From JAYQKL01 sp049889415 (GTDB lineage Bacteria > Pseudomonadota > Alphaproteobacteria > RS24), in the NCBI GenBank assembly GCA_049889415.1, contig JBMHDL010000003.1, positions 186,001 to 250,000 on the forward strand: a DNA stretch of 64,000 nucleotides, in the 5' to 3' direction. The position numbers and the translations under genes were made by a program. Positions 18,372 through 26,592 of the stretch are shown here, in pieces (position 1 is the first letter of the stretch; the number at the start of each line of letters is the position of its first letter). Under the pieces are notes generated by a model. That model searched no databases, was not told the DNA's origin, and saw nothing but the letters and a program-made list of their open reading frames with translations.

Positions 18372-19556
18372 TCAGGCTTTATCCGGTGACAGTTCAACCA
18401 CACGTTGATGTTCTTCCATAGCATAGCGGTCTGTCATGCCGGCAATATAGTCGCAAATTACCCGAGCAGTCTTATCGCTTCGCGGGCCATCGCACAAGAG
18501 CTGCCATTCTAGAGGCAGCAAATCGGCTTCGGCGTAAAAAGCCTCAAATAGATTTGAAATGATACGGCGGGCTTTGCTCATGGCCCGGTTGACCTCGAAA
18601 TGAGTATACATGCGTTCAGACAAAAACGCCTTCAGAGCCTGCTGATGCGTCTCCATCTCGGAAGAAAATCCGACCAAGGCACATGACATGTTCCTGACAT
18701 CATCAGCGGTCTCAGGCTTATGGATATCCAGGCGCCGTCTGGTTTCGGCTGTCAAATCCGACACCATCCGGGAAATCAGGCGCCGAATGGTTTCATGACG
18801 TTTGCGGCGGGGTTCAAGTCCGGGATGGGCTTGTTCAACAGTTGCAAGCATCTCGCCGACAACCGGTAGCGTCTCCAAATCCTCGAAATCGAACAAGCCT
18901 GCGCGGATGCCGTCATCAATATCATGATTGTTATAAGCGATATCATCGGCCAAGGCAGCCACCTGCGCCTCAGCACCGGCGAAGCTGCTCAACTCAAGGT
19001 CCATCTTTTCCGCAAAAGCGCGAATGGCAAAAGGCAAGCCGCTCATCTTGATGTTATCTTTCAGCAGAGGCCCGTTATGTTTAACCAGCCCCTCCAAGGT
19101 TTCCCAGGTCAGGTTCAAACCGTCAAAATCGGCATAACGCTGTTCAAGATGCGTCACAATTCTGAGGCTTTGGGCATTGTGGTCAAACCCCCCATGTTCC
19201 TGCATACACGCATTCAATGCCTCTTCCCCGGCATGTCCGAACGGCGTGTGTCCCAGGTCGTGGCACAGTGCAAGAGTTTCAGCCAATTCCTCATTTAGAC
19301 CCAGTTCACGCGCAATGGAACGGGCGATTTGCGCCACCTCAAGCGAATGAGTCAGACGTGTGCGGTAATAGTCTCCGACATGCGCAACAAAGACCTGCGT
19401 TTTATGAATGAGGCGACGGAAAGCACCGGCATGCAGCACCCGATCGCGGTCCCTTTGAAAAACTGATCTGGTCGGGCTTTCCGGTTCGTCATAAAGCCTG
19501 CCTCTGCTTTGTGCAGGAATACAAGCATAGGAGGCTGTCATGATGTGTTTTTCCAT
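18372..19556 (-). CDS. dgt: Deoxyguanosinetriphosphate triphosphohydrolase-like protein
   Basis: HD-domain dNTP triphosphohydrolase, type 2 (dgt-like), 394 residues. HD signature: RTRLTHSLEVAQIARSIAR, then ALCHDLGHTPFGHAGEEAL with the His-Asp metal pair, and ADDIAYNNHDIDDGIRAG. It hydrolyses dNTPs to the nucleoside and triphosphate and helps keep dNTP pools balanced. Start at 19556 or 19541 (second ATG, MTASYACIPA). It lies directly upstream of argS, the usual alphaproteobacterial linkage, and marks the edge of the conserved block. Confidence 0.93.
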   Translation of the reverse strand: MEKHIMTASYACIPAQSRGRLYDEPESPTRSVFQRDRDRVLHAGAFRRLIHKTQVFVAHVGDYYRTRLTHSLEVAQIARSIARELGLNEELAETLALCHDLGHTPFGHAGEEALNACMQEHGGFDHNAQSLRIVTHLEQRYADFDGLNLTWETLEGLVKHNGPLLKDNIKMSGLPFAIRAFAEKMDLELSSFAGAEAQVAALADDIAYNNHDIDDGIRAGLFDFEDLETLPVVGEMLATVEQAHPGLEPRRKRHETIRRLISRMVSDLTAETRRRLDIHKPETADDVRNMSCALVGFSSEMETHQQALKAFLSERMYTHFEVNRAMSKARRIISNLFEAFYAEADLLPLEWQLLCDGPRSDKTARVICDYIAGMTDRYAMEEHQRVVELSPDKA

Positions 19557-19568
19557 GCAGGCTGAATA

Positions 19569-20708
19569 TCAGTTTCCAAGGCTCGCAGCCAGTGTTTCAT
19601 AGGCAGAAATGAAATCCGTTTTAAACTCCTGCACAACCTGCCCGGCGGACATTTGTTCATTCATCAGGCCAACCCCCTGACCGACCCAATAGGTCGCCAA
19701 ATCCTTTGCTCCTTCATGATCGCCCTGAGAGAGCTTGTCAATCCGCGCCAAGGCCGGCTCCGCGATCATTCCCTGCAACGGCATAGGCAGTGGTTCAGGC
19801 GCCCCTTTTGCATCCCACGCATCCGTCCAAGGCGTCCGGAGTTGTCGGGACGGTTTGCCGGTGCGCGAGCGAGCCCGTACCGTATCGCGGGAACTGGCTT
19901 TCAGCATTTTCTCTTTAACCACCGGGTTTGTCTCCGCCTCGGACGTCGTCAACCAAACGGATCCGCACCAGGCGCCCGCGGCCCCCATGCTCATGGCTGC
20001 CGCCATCTGCGTTCCGGTCGTGATGCCACCGGCAGCGAGAACCGGCGTGTTTGAGCCCATTTTTTTCAACTCGCGGCAGATTTCCGGTACCAGTACCATG
20101 GTTGAAATCTCACCACAGTGACCACCGGCCTCTCCGCCTGCTGCTATGATGACGTCAACCCCGGAAGCAACCTGCGCCACAGCGTGTTCACGGGCACCAA
20201 CCAACGCCCCGACAGCCACATTATGTTTTTTCGCCATATCCTTCATGACTTGCGGCGGCACGCCAAGGGCATTGACGATGATTTTGATCGGATGGTGAAA
20301 CGCAATCTCCAACGCCTTGGAAGCCCCAGGCTCCTGCAGATTGTCGGCAAAAGTCATATCACCAAGCTCCGGCTCCTCGCTGCTTTCAATATCGTGGTTA
20401 TTGAGCGTGTCCCGAATAAAGGCATGATATTCGTCCGGAATATTTCTGATGTGATCCTCGAGTTGCTCAAGATCGCCCTTGCCCGCAAATTTGTTCGGAA
20501 CGATCAGGTCAACCCCGTAAGGTTTGCCGTCGATATGGGCATCAATCCAATCCAATTCTTCCTTGAGTTGCTCGGGGGTCATATTCACTGCACCCAGAAC
20601 CCCCATACCGCCGGCTTTGGACACGGCGACAACCACATCTCGACAATGCGTGAAAGCCACCAACGGAAATTCAATTCCGAACATGTCGCAAATTGGTGAG
20701 TTCATCAT
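19569..20708 (-). CDS. Nitronate monooxygenase-like FMN protein
   Basis: 379-residue TIM-barrel flavoprotein of the 2-nitropropane dioxygenase/nitronate monooxygenase family. Visible: GGMGVLGAVNMTPEQL, IIAAGGEAGGHCGEISTMVLV with the conserved His region, and VLAAGGITTGTQMAAAMSMGA for FMN phosphate. It is a relative of IpdC, encoded at 44.7 kb in this window, which acts in steroid C/D-ring degradation; family membership does not show that nitronate is the substrate. Start overlaps the stop of the SRPBCC gene (ATGATGA). Last gene of a five-gene - strand operon. Confidence 0.8.
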   Translation of the reverse strand: MMNSPICDMFGIEFPLVAFTHCRDVVVAVSKAGGMGVLGAVNMTPEQLKEELDWIDAHIDGKPYGVDLIVPNKFAGKGDLEQLEDHIRNIPDEYHAFIRDTLNNHDIESSEEPELGDMTFADNLQEPGASKALEIAFHHPIKIIVNALGVPPQVMKDMAKKHNVAVGALVGAREHAVAQVASGVDVIIAAGGEAGGHCGEISTMVLVPEICRELKKMGSNTPVLAAGGITTGTQMAAAMSMGAAGAWCGSVWLTTSEAETNPVVKEKMLKASSRDTVRARSRTGKPSRQLRTPWTDAWDAKGAPEPLPMPLQGMIAEPALARIDKLSQGDHEGAKDLATYWVGQGVGLMNEQMSAGQVVQEFKTDFISAYETLAASLGN

Positions 20709-21220
20709 GCGTCAGCCCCCTTTTGTTGTTTGTACATGGCCTCGGCGCGCTCTTTCAGGGCAAGGGCCGTATCATCAAAGGCCAGTTTGACCCAAGGGCC
20801 AGCAAAGCGAATCACGTGAATGCCGTTCTCGCCGAGAAATGCGTCAGTTGAGTGATAAACACAACTGTCCTCGCCGGTTTTCTCAATAATCTGGTCACGT
20901 CGGGCGGGATATGGCCACTCTTCGCTGTAAGGCAGTTCCCAAGAGATGAGTTGCTCCGGCTCAAAGGCGCAGATAAATTCGCAATTATCAAACACGACAT
21001 CCGGTTCAATATAGCTCTTCAGCTTCATATGCACCGGCGCCCCCATTTCCAACGTCGACTCTGCGGCGATGCAAAACGGGTTCCATTCCCCGTATTTCGG
21101 CATGTCGAGGATAATCTCCCAAACAATTGAGGCCGGAGCGTTAATCTCGACTTTTTCTGACACCACAACGGCGTCCGGATTGAATTCTGTATGTGTGTCT
21201 TGATGATTGTCTTGGCTCAT
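20705..21220 (-). CDS. SRPBCC-fold ligand-binding protein
   Basis: 171-residue member of the START/SRPBCC (Bet v1-like) superfamily. After a short polar N-terminus it reads EKVEINAPASIVWEIILDMPKYGEWNPFC, the standard first strand-helix unit, and ends in GPWVKLAFDDTALALKERAE. These proteins form a deep hydrophobic cavity and bind or act on lipids, polyketides or steroids. No catalytic motif can be assigned. It is 9 bases from the NTF2-like gene and overlaps the nitronate-monooxygenase-like gene, so it belongs to that operon. Confidence 0.75.
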   Translation of the reverse strand: MSQDNHQDTHTEFNPDAVVVSEKVEINAPASIVWEIILDMPKYGEWNPFCIAAESTLEMGAPVHMKLKSYIEPDVVFDNCEFICAFEPEQLISWELPYSEEWPYPARRDQIIEKTGEDSCVYHSTDAFLGENGIHVIRFAGPWVKLAFDDTALALKERAEAMYKQQKGADA

Positions 21221-21229
21221 TAGATCCCC

Positions 21230-21700
21230 CTATCCCATGTCCTGCCATTCAGCCTTAACAGTGGCATCCGCCAAAGTGCCGTCAACCACTGTGCGTGGGC
21301 AGGATTCACTGAAGCAGATTTTCCAACCCCTATCGGTTCTAACGTATTTGTCTTTGTAAAAACTGGACAGAAGCCGGAAAGATTTGTCATCCGGATTATA
21401 GGTCGCAAAACTTAAATTCCATTGTGCGCTGGCCGTATCGCCGTCAATCTCAATGACACCATTATGCGCTTGGTGCACATCAACAATTGACGTCTGCACC
21501 GCCATTTGTGTGAACACCTCAACCAAGCCATCCACCCCGAATGCCCCGATGGGCGGATAAATCAATTCCGCATCTTCGGTAAAACAGTCTTTAATTGCCT
21601 CAACATCTTTCTGATCACAGGCATTCAGATAAACGGCTTTGAGCTTACGAATGGCGCTTTCATCTTCCAGTTTTTGAATTCTTTGTTCCAAGTCACTCAT
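21230..21700 (-). CDS. SnoaL/NTF2-like (ketosteroid-isomerase fold) protein
   Basis: 156-residue NTF2-fold protein: LEQRIQKLEDESAIRKLKAVY at the N-terminus, CFTEDAELIYPP, then the beta sheet with VHQAHNGVIEIDGDTASAQW and KYVRTDRGWKICFSE. The family includes ketosteroid isomerases, SnoaL cyclases, dehydratases and ring-hydroxylating dioxygenase beta subunits. I cannot place the catalytic Asp/Tyr pair of a true ketosteroid isomerase with confidence. Its ATG overlaps the DUF1214 stop (ATGA), so translation is coupled. Confidence 0.72.
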   Translation of the reverse strand: MSDLEQRIQKLEDESAIRKLKAVYLNACDQKDVEAIKDCFTEDAELIYPPIGAFGVDGLVEVFTQMAVQTSIVDVHQAHNGVIEIDGDTASAQWNLSFATYNPDDKSFRLLSSFYKDKYVRTDRGWKICFSESCPRTVVDGTLADATVKAEWQDMG

Positions 21701-22767
21701 GCCAGTTTCTCCACGCGCGTCTTAGGAACAGGATGGTCGTCTGCACCCGTCCACCGGAACAACATGGTTCCACGTGAATGACCGCATGTCTTGACCCAGT
21801 TTCCAAAGCCCGGATCCCTCGCGCTCACAACAATCGTAACTGAGCCATCTTTATTGTAATTCGCCAGCTTATTATTGGTGTGGATGTTGTGATACCGGTA
21901 ATCGAGAGACTCCATCCAGATATTGTTGAGTTGAAAATTCCAGCCCTCACACTCCGGTACGGATGTCTCAATGACAAGGGCTTCGTCCTCTGCCAACTCC
22001 CACCAGCCATGCAGGTAATAAATGGTCGGATCCCCACCGGCTTTAAAAAACATCGACTGATCGACCGTATCCACGGAGTTGAAATTGTTCTTCTTGAACG
22101 TTTCCGCCCAATGAATGAAAAGTTGTGCCGTGCCGGAGACAAAATCACTGGTCATTTTCAAACTGTCCGACATGGCCTGCATATTCAGATGCGGGTCATG
22201 CGGCGGCGGGTCAATGGCCTCAATTTTTACTTTGGCCGCCTGCTCCTCACCGCGTATATGAAATGTCTGACGCACCAGCACCATGGAACTGTCAGCCTCC
22301 AGCCCCAACCAATTGGCGGCATCAGCCGGCCGCTCGCGACTGACAATGATTTCAAACGACCCGTCAGGCGCAAGCGTCATGTCACGCACATCAAGCTCAC
22401 CTGTAGACGCCATGGTTCCATCAACAGCATAGCGGTTGGCTTTGGTGGCAAAACTCAAAATCGGTACCGACCCGCGATGACCGAAAATTCTATAACTCCT
22501 GTCACCGGCAATAGTCGCGTTTTGATAGTAATTATCCGGATTATCCGCTCCGATTTTAGCGGTTTGATGAGACGCCTGATAAAACTCCGGATAATCCGGA
22601 TTTTTACTCTCCAGATGCATTTCCAGCCCGACACGCATCAGCCGAGAGAGGTAGCGCATACCTTCTGCCTGTTCACGTTCATTGGCATCATAGGTCAACA
22701 CCTGCTCACCGGCTGAGGCCATGTCCTGGCAAAATTGCTGCCAACGTGAAAGTGCGTCCTGTGTCAT
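21697..22767 (-). CDS. DUF1214 domain protein of unknown function
   Basis: 356-residue protein with a C-terminal DUF1214 region (YYLHGWWELAEDEALVIETS, WNFQLNNIWMESLDYR, ending GTMLFRWTGADDHPVPKTRV). No signal peptide or TM is visible, so it is probably cytoplasmic. Function is unknown. ATG at 22767 follows a strong GGGAGGG. It lies second in the operon SDR-DUF1214-NTF2-SRPBCC-nitronate monooxygenase-like, 17 bases after the SDR and overlapping the NTF2-like gene. Confidence 0.7.
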   Translation of the reverse strand: MTQDALSRWQQFCQDMASAGEQVLTYDANEREQAEGMRYLSRLMRVGLEMHLESKNPDYPEFYQASHQTAKIGADNPDNYYQNATIAGDRSYRIFGHRGSVPILSFATKANRYAVDGTMASTGELDVRDMTLAPDGSFEIIVSRERPADAANWLGLEADSSMVLVRQTFHIRGEEQAAKVKIEAIDPPPHDPHLNMQAMSDSLKMTSDFVSGTAQLFIHWAETFKKNNFNSVDTVDQSMFFKAGGDPTIYYLHGWWELAEDEALVIETSVPECEGWNFQLNNIWMESLDYRYHNIHTNNKLANYNKDGSVTIVVSARDPGFGNWVKTCGHSRGTMLFRWTGADDHPVPKTRVEKLA

Positions 22768-22784
22768 CAAACCCTCCCAGCCAA

Positions 22785-23564
22785 TTATGGCGCCATATAT
22801 TGACCGCCATTGACGTCAAGCGATCCGCCCGAAACAACCTTGGCATAATCGGAGATAAAGAACAGTACCGCTTTGGCGCAGTCTTCTTCAGGCGGAATAA
22901 TATTCAGCGGAATCCGTGCCGTAATTTCACCCTCTACTTCAGCGCGATCCCGTCCGGCAGCGACCTGACCGTCAATATATCCGTAAACCGGCGCACCACC
23001 GATCCAGCCCATACGCGTGGCATTTACGCGGATACCGAATTGACCGAAATCTTTTGCCATATGACGGGTCAGGGCATTCAAGCCGCCTTTACTTGCGGCA
23101 TAGGCGACTTCCCCGGGAAACGGATTAACCGTTGCCATGGTCGAGACATTGACGATCGCACCACCGCCCTGCTCTTTCATGCTCGGCAGCACCGCCTGCG
23201 CCATACGCATTGCGCCAAGACAGTTGACATCATAAACGCGGCCCCATTTTTCCAATGTGGCGACATCGCAGGTGCCCCAGTCACCATGATCATAAGCGCT
23301 GTTAACCAGCCCATCAATGCGGCCATAGGCATCCACAACAGTCTGGGCAAAGCCCTGACATTGCGCCTCATCCGTGACATCTGTGCGGTGAACAACACAC
23401 TCACCGCCCTCAGCGCGGATTTCATCAGCTACCTGATTAAGGTATTCCTCATTACGTGCGCCCAGACCGACTTTCGCTCCTTCGCGCGCCGCAATCCGTG
23501 CCATGGACTGCCCCATGCCGACACCAACACCACTGATTAAAACAACCTTATCTTTGAGTAGCAT
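22785..23564 (-). CDS. Short-chain dehydrogenase/reductase (SDR)
   Basis: 259-residue classical SDR. Nucleotide motif SGVGVGMGQSMARIA near residue 10 (GxxxGxG), then LVNSAYDHG in place of the usual NNAG, and the catalytic Tyr-Lys in VAYAASKGGLNALTRHM. Substrate is unknown; the operon and window context suggest an alcohol or ketone on a steroid or terpenoid. ATG at 23564 follows AGGAGGG. It is the first gene of the five-gene operon; its upstream region carries a TTGCGTTAA site. Confidence 0.85.
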   Translation of the reverse strand: MLLKDKVVLISGVGVGMGQSMARIAAREGAKVGLGARNEEYLNQVADEIRAEGGECVVHRTDVTDEAQCQGFAQTVVDAYGRIDGLVNSAYDHGDWGTCDVATLEKWGRVYDVNCLGAMRMAQAVLPSMKEQGGGAIVNVSTMATVNPFPGEVAYAASKGGLNALTRHMAKDFGQFGIRVNATRMGWIGGAPVYGYIDGQVAAGRDRAEVEGEITARIPLNIIPPEEDCAKAVLFFISDYAKVVSGGSLDVNGGQYMAP

Positions 23565-23707
23565 TTTTCCCTCCTGTTGCGACAAATACCGTTGCGTTAA
23601 AGCCTATGTCCCGCTTTTGAAACATACATAACTCTGTTATTTATTTAACGAACATGCAAACATTTCTTGCATACAAATTCAAAATGATTTTTTGATGGAC
23701 GTGAATA
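23565..23707 (-). promoter_or_regulatory. Divergent promoter region, SDR operon / sulfotransferase
   Basis: 143 non-coding bases between divergent starts, AT-rich. It holds an inverted repeat ATGCAA (23654-23659), 7-nt spacer, TTGCAT (23667-23672), and a TTGCGTTAA word at 23592-23600 that resembles motifs in other intergenic regions of the window. Promoter boxes cannot be fixed by eye. Confidence 0.45.
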
Positions 23708-24865
23708 ATGACACAAAATTTTCCACATCGTGATGAATTGGTCGCTCGTGCCTGTGAGCAGTCTGGACTGTCGGATTTCGGTGAGACCTGGTTCATGCCA
23801 TATCTGGACAAATATATTGAATGTTTACAAAGCGAGGCGCAGTTGAGCGAAGCCGGTCATGCCGGCACGCAGGCCTCGATCATCTCAGCCCTCTCCAACC
23901 GCCTGCGTCATGTTGAGTTGGTCAAAAACAATCCGGACATCAAAGATGAAGAAGTTAATGTCAGCGCCATCGTTGTGGGCCTGCCGCGCACCGGCAGCAC
24001 GATGATTCATCGCATGCTGTCGTCTGCCAAAGGCATGACAGCGGTCAAATGGTTTGAAGCGCAAAACTACACTTTGCTGCCTGGCGAGGAGCGCGGAGAT
24101 CCGACACCGCGCCTGGAAGCAGGTCAAATGGTTTTGGACTACATGCTCCAGGCCATCCCAGAAATCATGTCCATCCACCCGATGAGCCTGACCCAGGCTG
24201 ATGAAGAAGTAATCATTCTCGGTCAATTGTTCTCCAGCACCATGCTTGAATCGTCGCAATTCATCCCGACATATGCCAAGTGGTTGATGCAACAGGACCG
24301 CAAGAAACCCTATCTGGACCTGCATGAAATTCTGCAATCCTTTCAATGGCAGGACCCGTCGCGCAAAGGTGCCAGCTGGGTGTTGAAAACCCCGGGACAT
24401 CTGATGGCACTGGATGCCGTATTGGAGGTTTACCCGGACGCCAAAATTGTCATGACTCACCGAGACCCTGTGGATACCGTGCCGTCTTATTGCAGTATGA
24501 TGGACACGCTGTATCGCATGGGGTCAAACAATATCAGTAAGCCGATGATTGGAGAATTCTGGCTGGATCGCCTCCATGAATGGACTGAGGTGTTCATGAC
24601 GGCTCGCGCCAAAGCCGATTCGGACCGTTTTATTGATGTGGATTACAGGGATCTTCTGGCCAACCCAATTCAGGTCGGGGAACGTGTCCTATCCCTGGCC
24701 GGTTTTGACATTACGGATGACATCACGGCAGGCATGGCGGATTGGATTGAGGGCAACAAGCGCGAAGACCGTGCTTCACATAAATATGATATTGCTGATT
24801 TTGATCTGAACAATGAGATGGTGAAAGAAAAATTTGCTACCTACCGTGATACCTACATCACATGA
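23708..24865 (+). CDS. PAPS-dependent sulfotransferase family protein
   Basis: 385-residue sulfotransferase. The 5'-phosphosulfate loop GLPRTGSTMIHRML is at residues 91-104, and the 3'-phosphate motif lies in AKIVMTHRDPVDTVPSYCSM. It is predicted to transfer sulfate from PAPS to an alcohol or amine. Members of this branch commonly lie in bacterial lipid and steroid gene regions, but the acceptor cannot be read from sequence. It is transcribed away from the SDR operon and ends 14 bases from the convergent thioesterase gene. Confidence 0.82.
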   Translation: MTQNFPHRDELVARACEQSGLSDFGETWFMPYLDKYIECLQSEAQLSEAGHAGTQASIISALSNRLRHVELVKNNPDIKDEEVNVSAIVVGLPRTGSTMIHRMLSSAKGMTAVKWFEAQNYTLLPGEERGDPTPRLEAGQMVLDYMLQAIPEIMSIHPMSLTQADEEVIILGQLFSSTMLESSQFIPTYAKWLMQQDRKKPYLDLHEILQSFQWQDPSRKGASWVLKTPGHLMALDAVLEVYPDAKIVMTHRDPVDTVPSYCSMMDTLYRMGSNNISKPMIGEFWLDRLHEWTEVFMTARAKADSDRFIDVDYRDLLANPIQVGERVLSLAGFDITDDITAGMADWIEGNKREDRASHKYDIADFDLNNEMVKEKFATYRDTYIT

Positions 24866-24879
24866 ATAAAGTCAGGCGC

Positions 24880-25335
24880 TCAGTCCGGCATTAAAACAGA
24901 TAGAGACTCACGGAATTTTTCAGAAAGAGGTTCCGGTTTGCGGGTTTGTGCATTGACATAGACATGGACAAACTTGCCCTGTGCGATTGCCGTCTGCCCG
25001 CCTTTTTGAAACAGGCCAATGCCATATTCAACACTGCTGTTACCGATATGATTGACGCGCAACCCGCCTTCAACAGTTTCGGGATAAGCGATTGGTGCAA
25101 AGTAATGACATCCGGTTTCCACAACCAGACCAATCGGTGACTGGGCACTGACATCATTATCATGAATGTTGATCAAATTATGGGCGATCAGATAATCATT
25201 CACCAGTTTGTCAAAGAACTCATAATACACAGCATTGTTGACATGCCCGTAAATGTCATTGTCGCTCCAACGGGTCTGCAATGTCGCAAAATGCGGAAAA
25301 CAATCACGGCGCAAAGGGTCTGGTCTCGCACTCAT
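24880..25335 (-). CDS. 4HBT/YbgC-type hot-dog acyl-CoA thioesterase
   Basis: 151-residue hot-dog protein with the family motif RWSDNDIYGHVNNAVYYEFF; Asp27 corresponds to the catalytic Asp of 4-hydroxybenzoyl-CoA thioesterase. It likely hydrolyses an acyl- or aryl-CoA, either as a pathway step or to relieve CoA trapping. It starts 8 bases after the iron alcohol dehydrogenase stop, so the two form an operon. Confidence 0.82.
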   Translation of the reverse strand: MSARPDPLRRDCFPHFATLQTRWSDNDIYGHVNNAVYYEFFDKLVNDYLIAHNLINIHDNDVSAQSPIGLVVETGCHYFAPIAYPETVEGGLRVNHIGNSSVEYGIGLFQKGGQTAIAQGKFVHVYVNAQTRKPEPLSEKFRESLSVLMPD

Positions 25336-25343
25336 ATCGACAC

Positions 25344-26495
25344 CTATAAAATGGTTTCATAAATGGACAATGCATCGTCATAGCTGACATCGCGGGGATT
25401 GTTTTGAAGCAGCCGGGTTTGCAACATGGCGTCTTCCGCAAGTTGCTCAAGGCTTTCTGACCCAATACCCAGCTGAGACAATCTGGTTTCAATGCCGGAT
25501 ATGTCAATAAGGTGTTCAAGTTCACATATGAAGCGCTCGCTCATTTCCATATCACCGCCCGTGGCGGCAGGGTCGAACAATTCAGCCAAGGATGCATAAA
25601 GCGGTGCCGCCACGGAGGCATTGAATCGGAGCACAGAAGGAAGTACCAGGGCGTTGGACAGCCCGTGCGAGACATGGAAAATCCCGCCAATCGGATAAGC
25701 CAGTGCATGGACGGCGGCAACCGGTGCATTGGCGAAAGCCTGCCCGGCCAGCATCGCGCCCAGCAACATGTCACTGCGGGCCTCAAGGTCGCTGCCATCT
25801 GCAAGCACCCTCGGCAATCCGCGTCGTAACAACACCAAAGCCTGTCTCGCGCACATGTCGGATACGGGATTTTTTTTGTACTTTGAGGTGAAGGCTTCAA
25901 TTGCGTGGACCATCGCATCTATCCCCGTGGCGGCTGTTACAGCATGTGGCAGACCAAGCGTCAGGGAAGGATCCAATACAGCCATATCCGCATAAAGCCG
26001 GGATGACACCACACCCATTTTGGTGGTCTCGCCGGTTGTGACAATAGAGATAGGCGTCACTTCGGAACCAGTGCCGGCCGTGGTCGGTACCAGAATGAGC
26101 GGTATCTTGCGGTCATCTGTCACCTGATCGACGCCATACATGTCTGACAGAGACTGATCCGTGCCAAGAAGCACGGCAATCAGTTTCGCCGTATCCATCG
26201 AACTCCCCCCGCCAAAACCAACAACCAAATCAGCCGCAAAATTCTTTGCCAGTTCCAAGCAATCAAGAACCGTCTGTTCGGGGGGGTCCGCTACGACATC
26301 GGAAAAAACCAAGACTTGATGATGACGCGACAGACCCTCTAGTACCGGGGTTAAAAGCCCAGATGCGCTTATGCCGGAATCGGTGACTATAAAAATGTTT
26401 TTAGCATCAAAATCCTGCTGGATTATAGCTGACAGTTCAGTTGCCTTGTGCACCCCGAAGAGGATATTTTTAACGGTATTGAATTGAAAATTCAT
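25344..26495 (-). CDS. Iron-containing alcohol dehydrogenase
   Basis: 383-residue group III alcohol dehydrogenase. NAD-binding GGGSSMDTAK at residues 95-104, PTTAGTGSEVTP at 137-148, and the metal ligands Asp193, His197 (GIDAMVHAIEAF), His263 and His277 (HALAYPIGGIFHVSHG). The substrate is unknown; family members act on short alcohols, hydroxy acids or maleylacetate. A terminator separates it from the upstream SDR gene, so it should have its own promoter, and the thioesterase is downstream in the same unit. Confidence 0.88.
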   Translation of the reverse strand: MNFQFNTVKNILFGVHKATELSAIIQQDFDAKNIFIVTDSGISASGLLTPVLEGLSRHHQVLVFSDVVADPPEQTVLDCLELAKNFAADLVVGFGGGSSMDTAKLIAVLLGTDQSLSDMYGVDQVTDDRKIPLILVPTTAGTGSEVTPISIVTTGETTKMGVVSSRLYADMAVLDPSLTLGLPHAVTAATGIDAMVHAIEAFTSKYKKNPVSDMCARQALVLLRRGLPRVLADGSDLEARSDMLLGAMLAGQAFANAPVAAVHALAYPIGGIFHVSHGLSNALVLPSVLRFNASVAAPLYASLAELFDPAATGGDMEMSERFICELEHLIDISGIETRLSQLGIGSESLEQLAEDAMLQTRLLQNNPRDVSYDDALSIYETIL

Positions 26496-26554
26496 TGTTC
26501 TTGTTCCTTCACCCGATTAAACACCGCCAAAAGACTGGAATCCATCATAATCTG

Positions 26555-26584
26555 AAAAAACCGGGCCCGATGGCCCGGCTTTTT
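26555..26584. terminator. Bidirectional-looking rho-independent terminator
   Basis: A perfect 7-bp inverted repeat CCGGGCC/GGCCCGG (26561-26567 and 26572-26578, 4-nt loop) is flanked by six A on the left and five T on the right. The gene it most plausibly serves is the - strand SDR ending at 26593; the A-run becomes the U-tract in that direction. Confidence 0.85.
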
Positions 26585-26592
26585 GACGTATC

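Noticed and set aside
19569..20708. Calling the flavoprotein a true nitronate monooxygenase (nitroalkane detoxification).
   Set aside because: Family name only. A paralogue in this window is IpdC-like and the operon contains steroid-type folds; function left open.
21230..21700. Calling the NTF2-like gene a ketosteroid isomerase.
   Set aside because: The fold fits, but the catalytic Asp/Tyr pair cannot be identified reliably; left as SnoaL/NTF2-like.
21880..22716. 278-codon + strand open frame opposite DUF1214.
   Set aside because: Composition resembles a shadow of the DUF1214 gene, with no domain signature and no promoter or ribosome binding site.
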